Of a stretch of 57,909 nucleotides of DNA, positions 10,025-20,194 are shown in pieces (the stretch's first letter is position 1; every line of letters starts with the position of its first letter). Under the pieces are notes generated by a model. It was not told where the DNA came from and did no database searches. It saw nothing but the letters and a program-made list of their open reading frames with translations. Origin of the DNA: Phenylobacterium sp. (GTDB lineage: Bacteria > Pseudomonadota > Alphaproteobacteria > Caulobacterales > Caulobacteraceae); assembly GCF_030697305.1 (NCBI RefSeq), contig NZ_JAUYQL010000023.1, forward strand, positions 1 through 57,909. Direction: 5' to 3'. Both the position numbers and the translations under genes were made by a program.

Positions 10025-10432
10025 TCAGCGGTCGCCGAGCTGCAGGCTCGCCACACGAACGATGCTGCTGGGCGGCGTGGGGATCACCTTGGCGAGGCCC
10101 TCGCCATGTTGGTCCGCATCGTCATAGGCCAATTGCAGCGTCACTTCGCTGTCCCCGCGGACGAGCAGCACGTCGGCGGCGTCCGTGCGCAGATGTGACC
10201 GCTGCAAGGCGTGATCGACGGCCGCGCGCGCCAGTCGTTGGGCGCTGGCCTCGTCGGCCGCCAGGGCTGCGGCTTCCAAACCGTCCCGTGCGGCGCGTTG
10301 CAGCGCTCCGCCCATCCGTGCGTGTTCGATCCACAGGTTCAGGCCCGCGCCTAGCAAGAGCATGGCTGGCGCGAGGAACGCGAGCTCGACCCACGGCACG
10401 CGCCGAGCCGCCTTTTCAATGAGTGAATTCAT
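10025..10432 (-). CDS. single-TM TadE-like / conserved hypothetical membrane protein
   Basis: From internal Met (MNSLIEKAARRVPWVELAFLAPAMLLLGAGLNLWIEHARMGGALQRAARDGLEAAAL); TadE-like N-terminal TM layout. Start codon uncertain. Confidence 0.55.
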   Translation of the reverse strand: MNSLIEKAARRVPWVELAFLAPAMLLLGAGLNLWIEHARMGGALQRAARDGLEAAALAADEASAQRLARAAVDHALQRSHLRTDAADVLLVRGDSEVTLQLAYDDADQHGEGLAKVIPTPPSSIVRVASLQLGDR

Positions 10433-10505
10433 GGAGAGCGCGCCAGTCATGCGCGACCTATCGCCGCGCCGAGTGAATCGCACGTTAAAGTCGAGCTTGT
10501 CAGTC

Positions 10506-11537
10506 TTACGCGGGAAAGACGTAAGCCTTACTGGGCGCCAATCGCAGCTTGGCGCCGGGCGCGAGGCCCTGCGCATTCTCCCGCGCGAAGTGGGCCTCGA
10601 ACGGCAGTCCCGCCAGTGTCAAACCCTCAATGTGCACGACCGGCCCCTGGGCGGTGACCCGGTGGGCCACCACGTCGAAGCCGTCGCCATCCGCGGCGGG
10701 CACGAGGTCGTGCGGGCGCACGAAGGCGGTCGCTGAACCATTGGCGACGCCCGGCGCGGCCAGCGTGAGGCCTCCCCCCGTGAAGCGCTCGGCCTGAACG
10801 TCGCCTTCGAAACGGTTGGCGGCGCCGACGAAGCCGCAGACGAACGGACCGCTGGGCGCGTCATAGACTTCGGTCGGCGTCCCCACCTGCTCGATGCGTC
10901 CGAGGTTCAGGATCGCCACGCGGTCGGCCAGCTCAAGCGCCTCCTCCTGGTCGTGGGTGACGAAGATGGTGGTGACGCCGGTGGCGTCGTGGATGCGACG
11001 CAGCTCCTTGCGCAGCGACTTGCGCACCGTGGCGTCTAGCGCCCCGAATGGCTCGTCGAGCAGCAGCACGCGCGGATTCACCGCCAGGGCCCGGGCCAGC
11101 GCGACGCGCTGACGCTGGCCGCCGGAAAGCTGATTGGGGAAGCGCTTGCCCAGGCCGTCCAGCTCCACGAGCTTGAGCAGCTCGTCGACGCGCTTCAGGA
11201 TCTCTTCCTTGGACGGGCGCTGGGCGCGCTTTCGCACGTCGAGACCGAAGGCGACGTTGCGCGCCACGGTCATGTGGCGAAACAGGGCGTACTGCTGGAA
11301 CACGAAGCCGACCCGACGGTCGGCGGCGCCGGCCAGGGTCATGTCCTGATCGTCGAACAGGATCTGGCCCTTCTCGGGGAATTCGAGGCCGGCGATCAGT
11401 CGCAGCAGCGTCGTCTTGCCCGAGCCCGAAGGACCCAGCAAAGCCAGCAGCTCGCCCTCGGCGATCTCCAGGGTGACCCCGTTGAGCGCAGGGTAGCGGT
11501 CGAAGGTCTTTTCGATGTCGCGGGCGGTGATGGTCAT
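10506..11537 (-). CDS. cysA: sulfate/thiosulfate ABC transporter ATP-binding protein CysA
   Basis: Walker [10 protein letters not shown], signature [16 protein letters not shown], Walker B VLLLDEP; followed by cysW and cysT on the same strand. Confidence 0.92.
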   Translation of the reverse strand: MTITARDIEKTFDRYPALNGVTLEIAEGELLALLGPSGSGKTTLLRLIAGLEFPEKGQILFDDQDMTLAGAADRRVGFVFQQYALFRHMTVARNVAFGLDVRKRAQRPSKEEILKRVDELLKLVELDGLGKRFPNQLSGGQRQRVALARALAVNPRVLLLDEPFGALDATVRKSLRKELRRIHDATGVTTIFVTHDQEEALELADRVAILNLGRIEQVGTPTEVYDAPSGPFVCGFVGAANRFEGDVQAERFTGGGLTLAAPGVANGSATAFVRPHDLVPAADGDGFDVVAHRVTAQGPVVHIEGLTLAGLPFEAHFARENAQGLAPGAKLRLAPSKAYVFPA

Positions 11538-11556
11538 GAGGGGTGCGGGCTACCGG

Positions 11557-12402
11557 TCAATGGCCAACCCGGCCGTGCGGCTGGGCGACTTCTAGCAGGG
11601 TCTTCAGCGTCAGGGTCACCACCGCCAGGCCGCACAGCACGCCGGCCACGGCGAAGGCGCCGACGAAATTGTACTCGTTGTAGAGGATCTCCACGTGCAG
11701 CGGCATGGTGTTGGTCATGCCGCGGATGTGGCCGGACACCACCGACACTGCGCCGAACTCGCCCATGGCGCGGGCGTTGCACAGCAACATCCCGTAGAGC
11801 AGCGCCCAGCGGATGTTGGGGGCCGTCACACTCCAGAACGTGCGTAGGCCCGACGCGCCCAGCGAAACCGCCGCCTCCTCCTCGTCGACGCCCTGTTCCT
11901 GCATCAGCGGGATCAGCTCGCGCGCCACGAAGGGGAAGGTCACGAACACCGTCGCCAGCACGATGCCGGGCGTCGCGAAGATGATCTTAATGTCGTGGTC
12001 GATCAGCCACTCGCCGAACCAGCCCTGCGCCCCGAACACCAGGACGTAGATCAGCCCCGCGACCACCGGCGACACCGAAAACGGCAGGTCGATCAGGGTG
12101 ATCAGGAATGGCTTGAAGCGGAACTCGTGTTTGGCGACCGCCCAGGCGGCGCAGATGCCGAAGAACGCGTTGAAGGGCACGGCGATCGCCGCTGTCAGCA
12201 GCGTCAGCTTCATCGCCGCCACGGCGTCGGGCTCGCGGATCGCCTCCAGCGCCGGGCCGACGCCACGCCGCAGCGCCTCGACGAACACCGTGACCATGGG
12301 CAGGATCAGCACCAGCACCAAAAACGTCGCCACCACCGCCAGGATCAGCGCCTTGATCCAGGCCGGTTCTTCGGTGGCGAGCCTCGCTGTCGCGCGCTTC
12401 AT
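11557..12402 (-). CDS. cysW: sulfate ABC transporter permease CysW
   Basis: [40 protein letters not shown]...; [54 protein letters not shown]. Confidence 0.9.
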   Translation of the reverse strand: MKRATARLATEEPAWIKALILAVVATFLVLVLILPMVTVFVEALRRGVGPALEAIREPDAVAAMKLTLLTAAIAVPFNAFFGICAAWAVAKHEFRFKPFLITLIDLPFSVSPVVAGLIYVLVFGAQGWFGEWLIDHDIKIIFATPGIVLATVFVTFPFVARELIPLMQEQGVDEEEAAVSLGASGLRTFWSVTAPNIRWALLYGMLLCNARAMGEFGAVSVVSGHIRGMTNTMPLHVEILYNEYNFVGAFAVAGVLCGLAVVTLTLKTLLEVAQPHGRVGH

Positions 12403-13298
12403 GCGAAACGCCTCGCATAGGCCTGGATGGCGTTGATCACGAACAGCATGGCGAATGAAACCAGCAGCATGACGACTGCGATCGCCGCCGCGCCGGCATA
12501 GTCGTACTGCTCCAGCTCGATGATGATCAGCAGCGGCGCGATCTCCGACTTGTAGGGCATGTTGCCGGCGATGAAGATCACCGAGCCGTATTCGCCGACG
12601 CCGCGGGCGAAGGCCATGGCGAACCCGGTGACCCAGGCGGGCGCCAGCGACGGCATGATGACGCGCAGGATCGTGTCCAGACGGCTGGCGCCCAGACTGG
12701 CCGCGGCCTCCTCCACGTCGTGCGAGAGATCGCGCATCACCGGCTCCAGCGTGCGCACCACGAACGGCAGGCCGATGAAGGTGAGCGCGATGATCACGCC
12801 GAGCGGCGTGTAGGCGACCTTGACCCCCAGCGGCGCCAACAGGCCCCCGACCCAACCGTTCTCCGCATAGAGGCTTGCCAGCGCGATCCCCGCCACCGCG
12901 GTGGGAAGCGCGAACGGCAGGTCGATGATCGCATTGACCGCCGCCTTGCCGGGAAACTGGTAGCGCACCATCGCCCAGGCCGTCGGAAGGCCGAACAGGC
13001 CGTTGATCAAGGCCGCCACCAGGGCCGCCCCGAACGAGAGTCGATAGGCCGTGAACGCCCGTTCCGAGAAGGCCGCCGATAGGAAATCCGCGGGCCCCTG
13101 CCCCGCCGACCGGAGGATCACCGCCGACAGCGGGATCAGCACGATGCACGACAGGATGGCGAGGGTGACGCCCATGGTCAGGCCGAAGCCCGGGATGGCC
13201 GAGCGCCTGCGCCAGGTCCAGCCACGCCGGGGCGCGGCCTGCACGGCCGTGCGCTGAGGCGCGTTCGCCACGATGTTGCGATCAGTCGGGGCGGTCAT
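12399..13298 (-). CDS. cysT: sulfate ABC transporter permease CysT
   Basis: [30 protein letters not shown]...[54 protein letters not shown]; start at 13298 (MTAPTDRN) preferred over 13328. Confidence 0.9.
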   Translation of the reverse strand: MTAPTDRNIVANAPQRTAVQAAPRRGWTWRRRSAIPGFGLTMGVTLAILSCIVLIPLSAVILRSAGQGPADFLSAAFSERAFTAYRLSFGAALVAALINGLFGLPTAWAMVRYQFPGKAAVNAIIDLPFALPTAVAGIALASLYAENGWVGGLLAPLGVKVAYTPLGVIIALTFIGLPFVVRTLEPVMRDLSHDVEEAAASLGASRLDTILRVIMPSLAPAWVTGFAMAFARGVGEYGSVIFIAGNMPYKSEIAPLLIIIELEQYDYAGAAAIAVVMLLVSFAMLFVINAIQAYARRFA

Positions 13299-13399
13299 GG
13301 GGAAAGCGGCGCTGGCCCTTTTCGACACGAAAACGCCCGCGCGCCAGGAAAGCGTCAGCCCCCTGTCCGCCAGCTCGCCTCCCGCTAATCCCTAGTTCG

Positions 13400-13414
13400 T
13401 CTATCGACAATAGA
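13400..13414. promoter_or_regulatory. interrupted palindrome TCTAT-N5-ATAGA upstream of cysT (possible regulator site)
   Basis: tctatcgacaataga, about 100 bp upstream of the cysT start in an AT-richer patch. Confidence 0.3.
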
Positions 13415-13534
13415 GATTTTCTGCGGAGCCCCCCGCGAAAGCTGGATCGGGGTCATCCGCCGAGCGGCGGGAAGGCCTGCATGCGGAAATGGTCGATGCG
13501 CCACCCGTCACCGGTGGACCGCAACGCCGCCGCG

Positions 13535-14113
13535 TTAAGGCGTTTTGGGTTCAATCGACTTGTCCTTCAATGATGCCCGGAGGCGCTCGATGAACGACTC
13601 GATGTTCGCCCGTACCGACGCCTCGTTCGCCAACCTCAAGCGCTCCACGCCAATCAGCGCGTCGCCCATGGTAGCGGTGCCCGTCGCCGCCACCGTGTCA
13701 TCGAACACCACGCCGCCGCTCTTCAGGTCGGTGGCGCTGTAGCGAACCCTTGTCGTCACCGACATGTCGAGCCCGGCAAGAGGACGTTTCAGGTCGATCA
13801 TACTTGCTGTGATCTCAGAGGTCGCGGCCTGGGCCTCGTCGGCAAGGTAGTTTGCGGCGCGCAGCGAAGCCTCGAGGGCGGCCTTGAAGTCGACGTTGGA
13901 GATGTTCGACATCCAGAGGGGATTGGTCTCCGAGCCGCCTTGCGTCGCGGCAACTCGAAATTGCCGGTAACCTAGTTCGCCAGCCGATGCAGGCGCTATC
14001 GTCGGGGCGGCGATCATCTGTGTGGAGCGCGCGCCCGACGCGCAGCCTGTAACGCCTAACGAGGCGGCCGCGAGCATCAGGGCCATCCCGGCCTGAAGCA
14101 TGAATCTGGTCAT
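13535..14113 (-). CDS. hypothetical lipoprotein
   Basis: MTRFMLQAGMALMLAAASLGVTGCASG signal/lipobox; 192 aa; overlaps the upstream lipoprotein gene by 4 bp. Confidence 0.75.
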   Translation of the reverse strand: MTRFMLQAGMALMLAAASLGVTGCASGARSTQMIAAPTIAPASAGELGYRQFRVAATQGGSETNPLWMSNISNVDFKAALEASLRAANYLADEAQAATSEITASMIDLKRPLAGLDMSVTTRVRYSATDLKSGGVVFDDTVAATGTATMGDALIGVERLRLANEASVRANIESFIERLRASLKDKSIEPKTP

Positions 14114-14571
14114 TGCGTGATCCCCTGTGTTCCAGGCGCTGACGCGCCCGCGGCGGCTTTGTCCACGATGGTCTCTGCGTCCTTCTTCTCGAGGACGATA
14201 TGGAGTGGATTGGGACTGAGGTCGTTCATCGCCCCGCTCGTCGCGTCGACCCCGACCCCGATGATCCCGCCGAAGATGATGTTCCCAGCCATGCCCGCCC
14301 CGCCGGCGCCCGCGATCTGCGTGCGGACATAGGACGAGGCGTTCTTGTAGCCCGCCTTTGAAGCAGTGACTTCGAACGGATCCTTGCGCGGCATCTTGAA
14401 GACGCAGGGCGTCGCTGGGCAGCTAAAGCCGCTAGAAGTCCTCACCGTCGCGCCTGGTGGTGTGGATTCCACGACGAACGAGGTCGTGGTCCCGCGGGTG
14501 ATGGTCGCGCAGGCGCCGAGCGAAAACCCAAGCGCGGTCGCCGCCGCAAAGCGGATAGATAGCTTCACCAT
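14110..14571 (-). CDS. hypothetical lipoprotein, PEGA-like
   Basis: MVKLSIRFAAATALGFSLGACATITRGTTTSFVVESTPPGATVRTSSGFSCPATPCVFKMPRKDPFEVTASKAGYKN; lipobox and PEGA-like 'STPPGATV' segment. Confidence 0.75.
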   Translation of the reverse strand: MVKLSIRFAAATALGFSLGACATITRGTTTSFVVESTPPGATVRTSSGFSCPATPCVFKMPRKDPFEVTASKAGYKNASSYVRTQIAGAGGAGMAGNIIFGGIIGVGVDATSGAMNDLSPNPLHIVLEKKDAETIVDKAAAGASAPGTQGITQ

Positions 14572-14680
14572 AGCCTCCCCACAACCTATGGTGAAGCTTA
14601 CATCAGGTGACAATGTTGTCGAGAAAATTACTCTCTTTGATTGCGGTTCGGGCCAGCGAAAGCAACCAAAGAGGGTGACG

Positions 14681-15160
14681 TCATGCCGACTTCAAATGCT
14701 TCTCCATCGCATAGTTGTGGATCGCAACGCCGCGCACCGTGAGATCGCGACGCGCGACGATGCGAAACCCTTTGCGCAAGAACATCCGGCGCGCCGCCTC
14801 GCTTGCCTCCATATACAGCCGCGAGACGCCGTGCCCGCGCGCCACTCTCTCCAAGGCGTCGTAGAGCTGGGAACCCACGCCCTTCCCTACGACTTCAGGC
14901 CGAAGATACGTGTGATCGATGTGACCGTCGGCTTCGAGGTCGATGTAGCCGACAGGCCCATCGGCCTCATCCGTCGCTACAAGGAAGCTCAACCGGCTGG
15001 CGGCACGGCGCTCGAACGACAGCGGGTCCGGCGGTGCAGGCGCCCACGCCTCAACCTGCAAACGGCTGTAGTCGCGCAGGCCCGCTTGGCGGACGGAAGC
15101 GAAGAACAGGGCGGCCAGCGCGGGCGCATCCGCAGGTCGATAGGGGCGGATCGTGATCAC
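14681..15160 (-). CDS. GNAT family N-acetyltransferase
   Basis: MITIRPYRPADAPALAALFFASVRQ...YLRPEVVGKGVGSQLYDALERVARGHGVSRLYMEASEAARRMFLRKGFRIV. Confidence 0.9.
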   Translation of the reverse strand: MITIRPYRPADAPALAALFFASVRQAGLRDYSRLQVEAWAPAPPDPLSFERRAASRLSFLVATDEADGPVGYIDLEADGHIDHTYLRPEVVGKGVGSQLYDALERVARGHGVSRLYMEASEAARRMFLRKGFRIVARRDLTVRGVAIHNYAMEKHLKSA

Positions 15161-15252
15161 GGAGGGTCCTGCCGGCGCGGCAGACGGCTGCGCATGCGAG
15201 CCGTCCTACGCCGAGATTAGCCGGTGGGCGGGGCGATTCGTCCGCCGGAGTT

Positions 15253-15507
15253 TCAGGCTTTGTGGGCGTCCCAACCCAGCAGCGGCGACATCGCTTCCTG
15301 GCCGGGCGCGAGGTCGTGGAGATGGCTCTCGAATTCTCGCTGCTTCTCGAAGGCGCGGATCTTGTCGGCGAGCTTGTCGAACCTTTCGGCCAGTGCAGGA
15401 GGCGGCGCCCAGGAGCGGGCCGGGTCATGCGGTCCGGCGTCCAGCGGATGCTCGAACAGGGTCCTCATCTCGCGAAGGACGGCCTCAAGTTCGGAATATG
15501 GGTTCAT
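15253..15507 (-). CDS. hypothetical protein, 84 aa
   Basis: MNPYSELEAVLREMRTLFEHPLDAGPHDPARSWAPPPALAERFDKLADKIRAFEKQREFESHLHDL; plausible helical small protein. Confidence 0.5.
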   Translation of the reverse strand: MNPYSELEAVLREMRTLFEHPLDAGPHDPARSWAPPPALAERFDKLADKIRAFEKQREFESHLHDLAPGQEAMSPLLGWDAHKA

Positions 15508-15639
15508 GGCGGCTTCCTACCGGATCAGCCGACGAGGCGCCCTCGCCGGCGCCGCCCGCCCCCCGTTCATCCGCGAGGCGGGGGCAGCCTTAAAATAGGC
15601 CTGCGGACATAAACGTTCCAGGGGTGTGGCGACGTAGCC

Positions 15640-16086
15640 TCAAGGGCTCTCGACCGGTGGGAACTCGCCGCGACTGACCGCGATGCCCAGCTTGAGGCTC
15701 TGGGCGATCAGCTCCGAACGCGCGACGAACAGCGCTGCGGCGTCAGCCGGGCAGAGCCGGCGCACCGTCTCGTGGAACAGCTCCAGCCAGCGGGCGAAGT
15801 GTTTGGCCTCGATGCCGCCCACCGCCACATGGGCCACCATGGGCGATCCCTCATAACGCGCGGTGCGCAGCAGCACCGACGACCAGAAATCGCACAGCTT
15901 GGCCAAGTGCTGGCTCCAGTCGTCGCCCAACACGCGGCCAAAGATCGGCCCGAGGTCCGGATCGATTCGCACTCGGGCGTAGAAGGCGTGGACGACCTCG
16001 TGGATCATCGCCTCGGTGACCCCAACGGCGACGCCCGCGCCGACGCGAAGCTTTGGGTTCGCAGGTTGTTCGGAAATCACGCGCAC
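15640..16086 (-). CDS. group III truncated haemoglobin
   Basis: VHAFYARVRIDPDLGPIFGRVLGDDWSQHLAKLCDFWSSVLLRTARYEGSPMVAHVAVGGIEAKHFARWLELFHETVRRLCP. Confidence 0.88.
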   Translation of the reverse strand: MRVISEQPANPKLRVGAGVAVGVTEAMIHEVVHAFYARVRIDPDLGPIFGRVLGDDWSQHLAKLCDFWSSVLLRTARYEGSPMVAHVAVGGIEAKHFARWLELFHETVRRLCPADAAALFVARSELIAQSLKLGIAVSRGEFPPVESP

Positions 16087-16146
16087 GCCCTCCTGACCGC
16101 AGATATGGGGTCGGCGGCGCGGGGGCGCATCGGCCCGCGACGATGT

Positions 16147-16221
16147 TGGTAGGCCGGGTGGGGGTCGAACCCACGACCACTCGATTAAAAGTCGGGTGCT
16201 CTACCACTGAGCTACCGGCCC
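16147..16221 (-). tRNA. tRNA-Lys (anticodon TTT), CCA encoded
   Basis: Reverse strand gggccggtagctcagtggtagagcacccgacttttaatcgagtggtcgtgggttcgacccccacccggcctacca folds as a cloverleaf; anticodon loop cttttaa. Confidence 0.93.
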
Positions 16222-16353
16222 TCAGCGCGACGCGATGGTTTGCGTCGGGCGAAGCGGCGCGGACCTTACCCAGCAGGCCCCGACGAAACAAGGCCGCGGG
16301 AGCGTGCGGGCCGCGGGGCGCGTTTAGCCTGGAGTGATATAGGATCGCTTCCG

Positions 16354-16950
16354 ATGCGCTTCGCGACTCTCGCCCTTCTGCCCGTCCTGGCTCCCATCCT
16401 GCTGCTTGGCGCCTGCACGACGACGCGCGCGGACGGCTCGGCGAAGATCCAGACGACGTCGGAAGCCAACCGCGAGAACCTGCAGGGGGCGCTGGCTGCG
16501 CCGCTTCGCGACGTCAATGTGCTGCGTACCAAGATCCCCGACGTGCTGCTGCAGGCCGAGGCCGATCCCTATCAGCGCCCGACCGCCGGCGACTGCGAGG
16601 AACTGCGCGCCCTGGTCGCTCCGCTGAACGAGGCGCTGGGCGACGACCTGGACCTGTTAGCCATCGAGAACGCCAGCATGATGATCAGGGGGCGGGAGAC
16701 GGCGCTTGGGGCGATCGCCGGTCTGACCACCGACGTGATCCCGTTCCGCGGCTGGGTCCGTAAGCTGACCGGGGCCGAGCAGCACGACAAGCTTGTGGCG
16801 CAGGCGATCATGGCAGGCGCGGTGCGTCGCGCCTACCTGAAGGGTCTGGGCGAGAGCAAGGGATGCGAGCCGCCGGCGACGCCGTCGCACCTGCTCAGCG
16901 GCACGCCGCCCGTCGAGCAGGAGCCGAAGCCCCGCTATCCCGTTCGCTGA
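16354..16950 (+). CDS. hypothetical lipoprotein
   Basis: [28 protein letters not shown] lipobox; 198 aa; last 16 bp overlap tgt convergently. Confidence 0.75.
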   Translation: MRFATLALLPVLAPILLLGACTTTRADGSAKIQTTSEANRENLQGALAAPLRDVNVLRTKIPDVLLQAEADPYQRPTAGDCEELRALVAPLNEALGDDLDLLAIENASMMIRGRETALGAIAGLTTDVIPFRGWVRKLTGAEQHDKLVAQAIMAGAVRRAYLKGLGESKGCEPPATPSHLLSGTPPVEQEPKPRYPVR

Positions 16951-18050
16951 CGCGCGGCGAAGTCGCGGCGGAACACGTCCAGCCGGCCCTCGGCGATGGC
17001 CTCACGCAAGGCCTTGGTCAGGATGTGGAAGAAGGCCAGGTTATGCCAGGAGAGCAAAACCTGTCCCAGGATCTCCTGCGACTTCACCAAGTGATGCAGA
17101 TAAGCCTTTGAATAGTCTGTGCTAGCTGCGCAGCCGCCGTTTGGATCAAGCGGCGTATCGTCTTCCGCGAAGCGTGCATTCTTCAGGTTCACCGAGCCTT
17201 CCCAGGTCCAGGCCTGGCCGTGGCGGCCCGAGCGCGTCGGCAGGACGCAGTCGAACATGTCGACGCCGCGGGCCACCGCCTCGACGATGTCGATCGGCTT
17301 GCCGACCCCCATCAGGTAGCGCGGACGCTCCGGCGGCAGCATAGCCGGCGCATAGTCCAGCACCTCGCACATGGCGGCATGACCCTCGCCCACCGCCAGG
17401 CCGCCGATCGCATAGCCGTCGAAGCCGGTCTCGATCAGCCGCTCCGACGATTCGCGCCGCAGCGCCTCGAACGTCGAGCCCTGCTGGATGCCGAACAGCG
17501 CCTGGGCCTCACGCGCCCCGAATGCGGCCTTGCAGCGCTCGCCCCATCGCGCCGACAGCCGCAACGCCTCGCCCGCGCGCGCCTCTTCCGCCGGCCAGGC
17601 GACACACTCGTCCAGCTGCATGGAGATGTCCGCGCCCAATAGGTCTGCCTGGATCTCGATGGACCGCTCCGGCGACAGCGTGTGGCGCGAGCCGTCGATA
17701 TGACTCTGGAAGGTGACGGCATCCTCCCTGACCTTGGCGATCTTCGACAGGCTCATCACCTGGAAGCCGCCCGAGTCCGTGAGGATCGGCCCCTCCCAGC
17801 GCATGAACCGGTGCAGGCCGCCCAGCCGCGCCACCCGCTCGGCGGTGGGTCGCAGCATCAGGTGATAGGTGTTGCCCAGGATGATGTCGGCGCCGCTGGA
17901 GGCCACCTGATCGACGCTCAGCGCCTTGACCGTGCCGGCCGTGCCCACCGGCATGAAGGCCGGGGTGCGGATCGCGCCGCGCGGGGTCTGCAGCACGCCG
18001 GTGCGCGCGGCGCCGTCGACGGCGTCGATGCGGAACGGGAAGGCGCCCAT
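16935..18050 (-). CDS. tgt: queuine tRNA-ribosyltransferase
   Basis: [36 protein letters not shown]...[10 protein letters not shown]...[40 protein letters not shown]. Confidence 0.96.
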   Translation of the reverse strand: MGAFPFRIDAVDGAARTGVLQTPRGAIRTPAFMPVGTAGTVKALSVDQVASSGADIILGNTYHLMLRPTAERVARLGGLHRFMRWEGPILTDSGGFQVMSLSKIAKVREDAVTFQSHIDGSRHTLSPERSIEIQADLLGADISMQLDECVAWPAEEARAGEALRLSARWGERCKAAFGAREAQALFGIQQGSTFEALRRESSERLIETGFDGYAIGGLAVGEGHAAMCEVLDYAPAMLPPERPRYLMGVGKPIDIVEAVARGVDMFDCVLPTRSGRHGQAWTWEGSVNLKNARFAEDDTPLDPNGGCAASTDYSKAYLHHLVKSQEILGQVLLSWHNLAFFHILTKALREAIAEGRLDVFRRDFAARQRTG

Positions 18051-19126
18051 CAGTCGGCCCGCCAGAGCAGGCTCGCGTCGCCGTAGGAATAGAACCGATA
18101 GCCATCGGCGATGGCGTGCTCATAGGCCTCGCGCATCCGATCCTGCCCGGCGAAGGCGCAGACCAGCATGAACAGCGTCGACTTCGGCAGATGGAAGTTG
18201 GTCATCAGGCCGTCGGCGGCGCGGAACCGATAGCCCGGCGTGATGAAGATCGAGGTCTCGTCGGCGAAGGGCTGCACCTGTCGGTCCTCGCCCGCCGCCG
18301 ATTCCAGCAGCCGCAGGGACGTGGTGCCGACGCAGACCACCCGCCCGCCCGCCGCTCGCGTGCGATTGACCGCGTCCGCTGTGGCTTGCGACACCTCCCC
18401 GTACTCCGGATGCATGCGGTGGAGGGCGATGTCGTCTTCCTTCACCGGCAGGAAGGTGCCCGCCCCGACATGCAGGGTGACAAAGGCGCTTCCCACGCCG
18501 CGCTCGGCCAGGCGCTCCAGCAGCCGCGGGGTGAAATGCAGGCCGGCGGTGGGTGCGGCGACCGATCCGTCGGCCTGCGCGTAGACCGTCTGGTAGTCGC
18601 TGCGGTCGCGTTCGTCCTCTGGGCGGCGCGCGGCGATGTAGGGCGGCAGCGGCATGGCCCCGCGCTCGGCGATGGCTGCGTCCAGATCGGCGCCCGTCAG
18701 ATCGAAGGCCAGCGTCACCTCGCCGCCGTCGCCCTTCGCATGGATCGTCGCGTTCAGCGCGCCAATCAGGCAGGCGCGGTCGTTGGTCTCGCCGAAGGAC
18801 ACCCGGTCGCCGGGCTCCAGCCGCTTGCCCGGCTTCATGAACGCGGTCCAGCGCGAGCCGGACAGGCGACGGTGCAGGGTGGCCTCCACCGCCACCACGC
18901 TGTCGCCGCGATGCCGCTTGCCTTTCAGCCGCGCCGCGATCACCCGGGTGTCGTTGAGCACCAGCAGATCGCCGGGTGCGAGCAGGCTCGGCAAGTCGTC
19001 GACGCGGCGGTCGGCCAGCGCTTCGCCGGGCTGCACCACCAGCAGGCGTGCGGAGTCCCTCGGTTCGGCCGGGCGCAGAGCGATGCGCTCCGCAGGCAGT
19101 ATGAAATCGAAATCGGCAAGCTGCAT
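18050..19126 (-). CDS. queA: S-adenosylmethionine:tRNA ribosyltransferase-isomerase
   Basis: [31 protein letters not shown]...[22 protein letters not shown]...[12 protein letters not shown]; directly upstream of tgt. Confidence 0.95.
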   Translation of the reverse strand: MQLADFDFILPAERIALRPAEPRDSARLLVVQPGEALADRRVDDLPSLLAPGDLLVLNDTRVIAARLKGKRHRGDSVVAVEATLHRRLSGSRWTAFMKPGKRLEPGDRVSFGETNDRACLIGALNATIHAKGDGGEVTLAFDLTGADLDAAIAERGAMPLPPYIAARRPEDERDRSDYQTVYAQADGSVAAPTAGLHFTPRLLERLAERGVGSAFVTLHVGAGTFLPVKEDDIALHRMHPEYGEVSQATADAVNRTRAAGGRVVCVGTTSLRLLESAAGEDRQVQPFADETSIFITPGYRFRAADGLMTNFHLPKSTLFMLVCAFAGQDRMREAYEHAIADGYRFYSYGDASLLWRAD

Positions 19127-19189
19127 GGATCGGGCTCAAGCGCATGCGCGCGGGCGCCCGTCAAGGCCATGCCGTGCTAGAGCGCACGC

Positions 19190-20194
19190 GTGTCGCTACG
19201 CTCCATCCTCCTGACGGTGACCCGCACGATCGGCGTCGCCCTGGCCCTGCCGCTGGGGCTGGTCTGCGCCGGCGCGGCGCTGGCCGCCCAGGGCGGTCGA
19301 TGGAGCGCCAGCCTCGACGCGCTGGCCCACTTCGCGCCGTTTTGGCTGGCGGGGGCTTTAGGCGTCGCCGCCGCCGGCGTCGTGCTGGCGCGGGGCGTCT
19401 TGCGGGGTGTGCTGGTGGTGCTGGGCCTGGTCGGCGCATTGGCCGCCGGATCGCTGATGGCGCCTGAGTATCTGCGCGACGCCGGGCCTCACGCAGACGC
19501 CAAGGCGCCGCTTCAGTTGAAGCTGCTGCAGTTCAACGTCTGGTGGTTCAATGCCGATGTCGAGCGGACCGCCGACTGGATCGCCGCCCAGAACGCAGAT
19601 GTCATAGTGCTGGAGGAAGCGCGCGCCAGCTTTCGTGACGCCATGCTGCGCCGTGGCCGCTACCACGTCAGTTGCGACGGGTGCTCTGTGACGATCCTCA
19701 CCCGCGCCCAGCCGGTCGCGTGGGGCGGGCTGCCGGGTCCATGGCCGTCGCCAGCGATGACCTATGTCACCTTCGCGACCGCGCAGGGGCCGTTCACGGT
19801 GTTCGGCGTCCACCTGTCGTGGCCGACGTCCAACGGCTTGCAGCAGCGCCAGGGCGTCAACCTGGGCAAGGTGCTCAGCACCTACCCGCACAGTTCGCTG
19901 ATCGTCTCGGGAGACTTCAACTCGACGCCATGGTCTTTCACCCGTCGCCGCATGGATCGCGACCTTGGCCTGATCAGACGCACGCGCGGGGTGTTCAGCT
20001 GGCCAGCCAGGGACGTCACCGGCAAGGTGGCGAAAGTCCCCTTCCCGTTCCTGCCGATCGACCATGTCTACGCCGGGCGCGAATGGCGAACGGTGAGCGT
20101 CAAGCGCGGCCCGCGCCTGGGATCAGACCACTATCCGGTGATCGTCACCCTGGCGCGCGATCCGGCTACAGGTCGGCGGCGACCTTCGCGCTGA
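19190..20194 (+). CDS. endonuclease/exonuclease/phosphatase family protein with N-terminal TM helices
   Basis: Three hydrophobic segments then LLQFNVWWFN...NADVIVLEEA...SGDFNSTPWS...LPIDHVYAG...GSDHYPVIVTL. Confidence 0.88.
   Translation: MSLRSILLTVTRTIGVALALPLGLVCAGAALAAQGGRWSASLDALAHFAPFWLAGALGVAAAGVVLARGVLRGVLVVLGLVGALAAGSLMAPEYLRDAGPHADAKAPLQLKLLQFNVWWFNADVERTADWIAAQNADVIVLEEARASFRDAMLRRGRYHVSCDGCSVTILTRAQPVAWGGLPGPWPSPAMTYVTFATAQGPFTVFGVHLSWPTSNGLQQRQGVNLGKVLSTYPHSSLIVSGDFNSTPWSFTRRRMDRDLGLIRRTRGVFSWPARDVTGKVAKVPFPFLPIDHVYAGREWRTVSVKRGPRLGSDHYPVIVTLARDPATGRRRPSR

Noticed and set aside
16240-16353. N-terminal extension of the lipoprotein ORF at 16240
   Set aside because: The extension begins just past the tRNA and reads R/P-rich; ATG at 16354 gives a proper lipoprotein signal peptide.
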